A stretch of 64,000 nucleotides of DNA. Source: Anthopleura xanthogrammica (Eukaryota; Cnidaria; Anthozoa; Actiniaria; Actiniidae). Position numbers and translations under genes: made by a program. How positions within the stretch are numbered: the stretch's first letter is position 1; each line of letters starts with the position of its first letter. Of the stretch, positions 60,501 through 64,000 are shown one piece after another. The notes under the pieces were generated by a model, which saw only the letters and a list, made by a program, of their open reading frames with translations, made no database searches and was not told the DNA's origin. The DNA lies in contig OZ025218.1 of NCBI GenBank assembly GCA_964019055.1, positions 5,931,259 to 5,995,258 of the forward strand, written 5' to 3'.

Positions 60501-63500
60501 CTTTTTCAGGCCACAGGTATAGAAAAGGGGTGGAAATTTGTGAGTTTTGGTATAAAAAGGGGTAGCTTTTCTTAAAAAGTATATGAAAGGGATACCTTTT
60601 CAGGCAAAAAGGTATATAAAAGGGGTAACGTTTTGCTGAAATTTGGTATATAAAAGGGTAAGGGGTTGAGAGTCTGGGCGGAGCATCCCTGTATGAAACG
60701 ACCTGAAGTACCCCCCCCCCCCCCCGGTATATTCTTTAGTATTAGTAACAGCCTGTGGTAATGAGGAGAGGAATGTATACAAATACTGGAGTAAGGATAT
60801 TTAGTTTAAATACAAGGTTTCAAGGCCTTATAAGCCAAGTGCTTATCATGCATTAACAAGAAATATAAGATAGCAGTGCCAGTTAATGGCATTATTGAGA
60901 GGGGGATGGTGGTAGGTTGGGTCATCAGTGGCACCAAGAATTGCAAAAAAGAATAGTTCCACTAAGGGTGGGGTGGGGGTTAAATTGAGGTCAAGTGATG
61001 CCAATGAACATGAATGACAAAAAGTGGTTGCACTGAGGTTGGGATAGAGGGTTCAGTGGTGATGAAAAGGTGGCCGGGGGCAATCGACCTTTTTCAAAAA
61101 TGGCAGCCCAAAATTATATAGGCCATACCCCCTGCCATACAAACATCTGTAAATTTGTCGACTTGCAAAAAAAGTTTTCACGGCCGGTATATAACACCTG
61201 ACAAAATGAAACTTCGTAGGGTTACTGAAGTAAAGGTGCTCTTTCTAGTGCTGGTATTGTTTTAAAATCTTAACTAATTTGAATTTTTGGCTGCCATTTT
61301 TGAAAAAGGTATATTGATACCTTGAAATTTAAGGTGAAGTGGGTCAAGGAGGGTCAAGTTAATAACAAGAATGCTAAAAAATAGTTACAATGAGGGTGAG
61401 GATATGTTGGTGGTGGTGGTGATTACAAGAGTAATGTCAGAAAATAGTTACATATTTGGTATTAAGAGCCCATGAATATCATGATCAGTTATTAGCATAA
61501 TTTAAGAATTGAATATATAGTTTCACATGTTGTGATTTGTGATTTGTTGAGCAACCAGAGATTATGAGACGATATTCACTGGTCGAGCGGTACAGTACAT
61601 GAGGGTTGCCAAAGTTTGCCAGTAAAAGTGGAAGTATACTACTAAAATGTATTTTTATCCTGAATTTCGCCATTACTCTGATATTCAAGTCTAAAATTAT
61701 ACTAAATTATAAGTCTTCGTAAATATTCAACAATATTCACTTCATCTTCGTTGAATAATTGTTAATTGTAAGATACATGTATTCATAAAATCTATTGCGT
61801 CATATTTTTTCTTCTGTTTTATGTGTAATACCTTCTATGAATAAATCATCAACTTTACCCTATAGTTTGATGGATTCCAAGTTGGGTTCTCCTTAATTAT
61901 GCTAAAAAACCTAAATAAATATTTCAAAAAATAAAATATACTTTTTTTTTTACTCAGGGTGCAGATGGTCGAGATGGAAGACCTGGAATAACAGGGGCCA
62001 AAGGCCTTGTAAGTATATATATTACTGGTATTTATTATTATACATTTTATTTAATAATTAACTCCCTTGAGATGACCATGTTCATTGATCAATACATTAT
62101 ATAAAAGGAACAAAAAGACCAAATCTCTTAAGCTTAAATTGTTAAAGTTAAATAAAATTAAGCCCTGCATGGCTAAACAAGGAAGCGTGTTTCCAGAAAT
62201 ATGTTTTGCTAATTGTTTCCAAAGGTGGCTAAACTTTCAGGGGAAACATTGGGAAACAAGTGTAACATTTTTTCTATGTGTAGAAGAAACACAAACTGTT
62301 TTTGCCTTACTGCACAAACATATTTTGTGTCTCAAAAGCAAAATTTGTCACTCATAGCAATGTTTCACATGTGGCTTACTAGGAAACATTGAGAATCAAG
62401 CATGCGCGTGATAAACATGTTTCCTCGCTTAGCCAGGTCTATTAACATGACAGCTATGATATCATATGAACCCCAAGAATTGAGTGAGGTAACATACAGT
62501 TTTATTTTCTTTTTTATAGCCAGGACCTCCAGGTATTGCTGGACAACCTGGGCCAATAGGCTTAAAGGGTAACGGAGGATCACCAGGGCCAAAGGTAAAT
62601 ATTAAGCAATAATATTGGATGAGGTTGAGCAAAATATCATGGTTCATTAGTGGCAAGCAAGCAATTGCTTCTATTGCGAGACACTAACAAGTCACAATAT
62701 TTTGTGATAACCAAGTTCAATAATTATTTTATCATTCAAATTACTTTTCGTATTTTAGCTATTTTTGCTGTCCATCTAACATGCCAAGTCATTTCTGACA
62801 GCTCAGGGAAGCGAGCCATGTAGACAAATGCAACATTATTGTACATGAGCTGACTATTATTTGCAGCAAAACGGCTGTAATACACATGAGCAGACTATCA
62901 TTTGAAGGCAGTTATTTGCAGTTCTTTTGTCCAATCAAAATGACAGAAAAAAAATAATTTGAATGATAAACACTCATTGTAAATATATACAAATTAAGGT
63001 TGGTGATATGATTTAAAGTTTAATTTATGTTTCTGTAAATATGGCAAAATTGTTGCAACACTGAAATGGCTTTCTTTGTATCTTCAATATTTACCAGGAT
63101 ATTTAGCACATAAGTTAGTTCACATTCAGAATTTTTTATTATTGTATGGATTTTTGTTTTCTTTTATGACAATTTTCAATGTTTAGAGTTCTCTTTTTTT
63201 AATTTTTTCCATTTTATATTGAGTTTTAAAACTATACTTTGAGCCGAACTAACTTGGAAATTCTAGTACTTTGTCAAGAGTGTCAAGATGAACTATATGC
63301 GCAAAGATCATTTTAGATACAAGAAAATTATGATTTTTACCTACTACAAGTAACACCACGTATTCTCTGATAAATATCTTACTTAAAAAGAAATAAAACT
63401 AAATCTAAAAACCATATTTTTCAAGTAAAAATTCTTACCTTTTGTTACTTTGTCTTTTGAAGTTTTGTTTTGATACAAAATTTTTTAAAAATGGCGGGAG

Positions 63501-64000
63501 AACGACGCGTCTACACATCCGGGACCTCAATAATCTAATCTCGTTTTTAGGACTTTTCTTCTTCGAGCAAAACAGGGAGCCCAAACAATCAATCCCGCAA
63601 TTGGACAGTTTTACACAGATAACCTTGCTCCGCTAGCCTTGAAAAGTATTTTCCCTCATTTTTCAAAAAGCTAGTCAAAAATCCTACAAGTTTTATAGTA
63701 ATGTTGTTAATATATGTATATTTTTTCAGGGTAATCCTGGGCTAAAAGGAGATATAGGACCAATAGGACTTCCGGGCAACTGTATAAAAAAATCTAATGT
63801 TGGGAAAGTCGCCTCTCCGATGTTTTACTGTCTACCCGGACGTAAAGGTGCTGAGGGACCTAAGGGTACCCAAGGTCTACTCGGGCTAACGGGCCCTCTG
63901 GGAACGAAAGGAATCGCAGGGTCCAAAGGAGAAAAGGGATCTATTGGACAACGTGGACGCATTGGTAGGCCAGGACCTCCCGGGGATTTTAATAACTTCT
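45574..64000 (+). CDS. Secreted collagen-like protein (5' part; runs off the window)
   Basis: Exons 45574-45699, 47983-48075, 58741-58839, 61958-62008, 62520-62594 and 63730 to the edge. Every completed exon ends in phase 0 with GT/AG borders, so exon skipping would keep frame. The first 238 residues are visible. Residues 1-25 form a signal peptide (hydrophobic 5-20, probable cleavage near IQS). Residues 26-42 are a Ser/Lys/Arg-rich block. Residues 43-73 form a small domain with C45 and C59. C75 and C77 precede the first Gly-X-Y run (G80-G164), which continues correctly across four exon joins. A 20-residue interruption with C166 and C182 follows, then a second Gly-X-Y run (G185-G233, including GSKGEKG) that breaks into DFNNF at the edge. 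It is an extracellular matrix or secreted trimer; the Lys-rich Gly-X-Lys triplets are candidate hydroxylation and cross-link sites. The C-terminal domain is not in the window, so the subfamily (fibrillar, short-chain, C1q-like, skeletal matrix) stays open. Further exons may be hidden in the 10.7-kb second intron. Confidence 0.85.
48076..50370. other. Left part of collagen-like intron 2
   Basis: No exon with Gly-X-Y or splice support. A GT run leads into 20 G at 49915-49934. Confidence 0.4.
49800..49835 (-). mobile_element. SINE 3'-tail fragment
   Basis: ATCAAATTGGAATTTAGAAG matches the reverse of the SINE tail; no head is present. It lies in intron 2 of the collagen-like gene. Confidence 0.4.
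50378..50745 (+). repeat. Tandem repeat, about 165-bp unit, two full copies plus a part
   Basis: GATATCCAATCTAAAATCCT, GTGCAGAAAAGAGAAATGC and AATAAGATTATATTATGA recur at about 50430 and 50590, and the unit start TGACTGGAAATGTAATC appears a third time at 50717. Confidence 0.7.
50746..55302. other. Middle of collagen-like intron 2
   Basis: AT-rich with no convincing exon. Frames at 53411-53665 and elsewhere lack splice context. Confidence 0.4.
55303..55828 (+). repeat. Minisatellite, seven units of 74 bp with a hairpin in each
   Basis: Units start at 55303, 55377, 55451, 55525, 55599, 55673 and 55754 with AGYAACCATGTTGGAGGAAT. TGGAGGA/TCCTCCA around ATGTATG forms a 7-bp stem in nearly every unit. 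The first five intervals are exactly 74 bp; the sixth is 81 bp because of an insertion near CATATGTCTTGACTCG. Confidence 0.92.
55829..56400. other. No gene seen in collagen-like intron 2
   Basis: Simple sequence with repeated CTTGCACT/CCTGCACT near 56205-56245. No exon. Confidence 0.4.
56401..56706. mobile_element. MITE (GGTGCATT family) carrying a nested second MITE
   Basis: Outer ends AGTGAATATGGTGCATTTTG...AGCTTGGGTACAA and CGTACCCAAACTAGACCAG...AATGCACCATGTTTGACGA belong to the family at 27.7 kb. Between them, 56466-56633 has its own inverted ends AGAGCAGATTTCGTATGAG and CATATGAAAACTGCTCT. Confidence 0.75.
56466..56633. mobile_element. Inner MITE, AGAGCGGTTTT family
   Basis: Inverted ends run AGAGCAGATTTCGTATGAGT GTGAAAAGT against ACTTTCTCAC AGTCATATGAAAACTGCTCT. 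GC-rich interior (GGCGCGGCGCGGG). Related to the element at 40194-40388. Younger than the element it interrupts. Confidence 0.7.
57472..57795. mobile_element. hAT-like non-autonomous element with a 5-bp target duplication
   Basis: Ends CAGGGTTCCCAC and GTGGGAACCCTG are exact inverted repeats. Both are flanked by ATGAC (57467-57471 and 57796-57800). CAGGG ends suit the hAT superfamily, which usually makes 8-bp duplications; 5-bp variants are described. The inside is rich in CACTGACTTTTC, repeated five times in a row near 57675-57725. No transposase. Confidence 0.8.
58258..58312 (+). repeat. tRNA-derived 5' half (A box only)
   Basis: CCTGTAGCTCATTGGTAGAG is a classic tRNA D-arm / pol III A box, followed by CATCCGACCATCTGGGG, an anticodon-arm-like stretch. 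No T-arm or B box follows; the sequence runs into T-rich DNA. It is a truncated tRNA pseudogene or SINE head. Confidence 0.5.
58534..58680 (+). repeat. (GGAG)n then (GGAT)n microsatellites
   Basis: About 54 bp of GGAG units followed by imperfect GGAT units to 58678. It ends about 60 bp before the acceptor of collagen-like exon 3, so length changes could affect that splice site. Confidence 0.9.
59241..59268 (-). ncRNA. Variant hammerhead-like motif (CCGACGA form)
   Basis: Minus strand: CCGACGA, AGGGTTGAAGTCC, GAAAC, GTC. The GAAACGTC half is identical to the motif at 44.7 kb, but the first core box departs from CUGANGA at its second base and stem II is only about 2 bp. It is probably a decayed relative. 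It lies in intron 3 of the collagen-like gene. Confidence 0.35.
60050..60228. mobile_element. MITE-like palindrome, about 75-bp arms, in collagen-like intron 3
   Basis: AATAAAAAACAGTTTTCCGT and ACGGAAAACTGTTTTTTATT are exact inverted ends; the arms continue through ATTATACTCTGATAAAGACA and GGGATGTGGAGAGAACAC. The centre is CTCCGCTACACGTCGTGG. Confidence 0.85.
60440..60726. repeat. Poly-G-linked repeat, second copy (reverse)
   Basis: Modules GGGTACCTTTTTCAGGCC, AGAAAAGGGGTGG, GGTATAAAAAGGGGTA, GTCTGGGCGGAGCATCCCTG and a 15-C run at 60711-60725 mirror the 28.7-kb copy. TATAAAAGGGG-type modules repeat inside. Confidence 0.7.
61081..61317. mobile_element. MITE-like element, about 36-bp inverted ends
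   Basis: CAATCGACCTTTTTCAAAAA TGGCAGCC at the left and GGCTGCCATTTTTGAAAAAGG TATATTG at the right pair with a few mismatches near the tips. It sits in collagen-like intron 3. Confidence 0.7.
62595..63729. other. Collagen-like intron 5
   Basis: AT-rich, no repeat recognised. It ends with a good polypyrimidine/CAG acceptor at 63729. Confidence 0.5.

Overview
The window looks like nuclear DNA of an animal, most likely a cnidarian and plausibly an anthozoan such as a stony coral or sea anemone. It is AT-rich and gene-poor. The genes have short exons with GT/AG introns, and the spaces between them are full of MITE-like palindromes, tRNA-derived SINE copies, tandem repeats and hammerhead-ribozyme-like remnants typical of Penelope-like retroelements. 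The phylum is inferred from gene style and repeat content, not from a marker gene.

Four protein-coding genes are well supported, plus one candidate first exon. (1) 6509-7549, minus: an intronless class A GPCR of 346 aa without the usual TM3-ECL2 disulfide. (2) 20923-28311, minus: a complete 10-exon mitochondrial calcium uptake protein of the MICU1 type, 522 aa, assembled here through every splice junction in phase. (3) 28486-28542, plus: a possible short first coding exon at a YY1-type AAGATGGCG start, divergent from MICU1 and sharing its 174-bp promoter gap. (4) 30458-35264, plus: a two-exon class A GPCR of 366 aa with a prostanoid-receptor-like second extracellular loop; its only coding intron lies in TM6. 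(5) 45574 to beyond the right edge, plus: a secreted collagen-like gene whose exons all end in phase 0, with introns up to 10.7 kb. Good TATA plus initiator pairs lie ahead of both GPCRs and the collagen-like gene; MICU1 has a TATA-less divergent promoter.

Layout. 1-6.5 kb: tandem repeats, microsatellites and a tRNA-like element. 6.5-7.7 kb: GPCR. 8-20 kb: gene desert with a large minisatellite block (11.8-13.6 kb), a 0.55-kb polypurine tract, a 0.3-kb GAAA array and MITEs. 20-28.5 kb: MICU1, with SINEs, MITEs and a degraded hammerhead in its introns. 28.5-35.3 kb: candidate exon, a poly-G-linked repeat and the second GPCR. 35.4-45.4 kb: a second GAAA array and five palindromic elements, with one hammerhead-like core at 44.7 kb. 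45.4-64 kb: the collagen-like gene, whose introns hold a 74-bp minisatellite, nested MITEs, a hAT-like element with a 5-bp duplication and a third hammerhead-like motif.

The genes do not form a pathway. No bacterial operon, CRISPR array, rRNA gene or complete autonomous transposon was seen. The items most worth a second look are the hammerhead-like cores, the divergent MICU1 promoter exon, the nested MITEs and the poly-G-linked repeat family.
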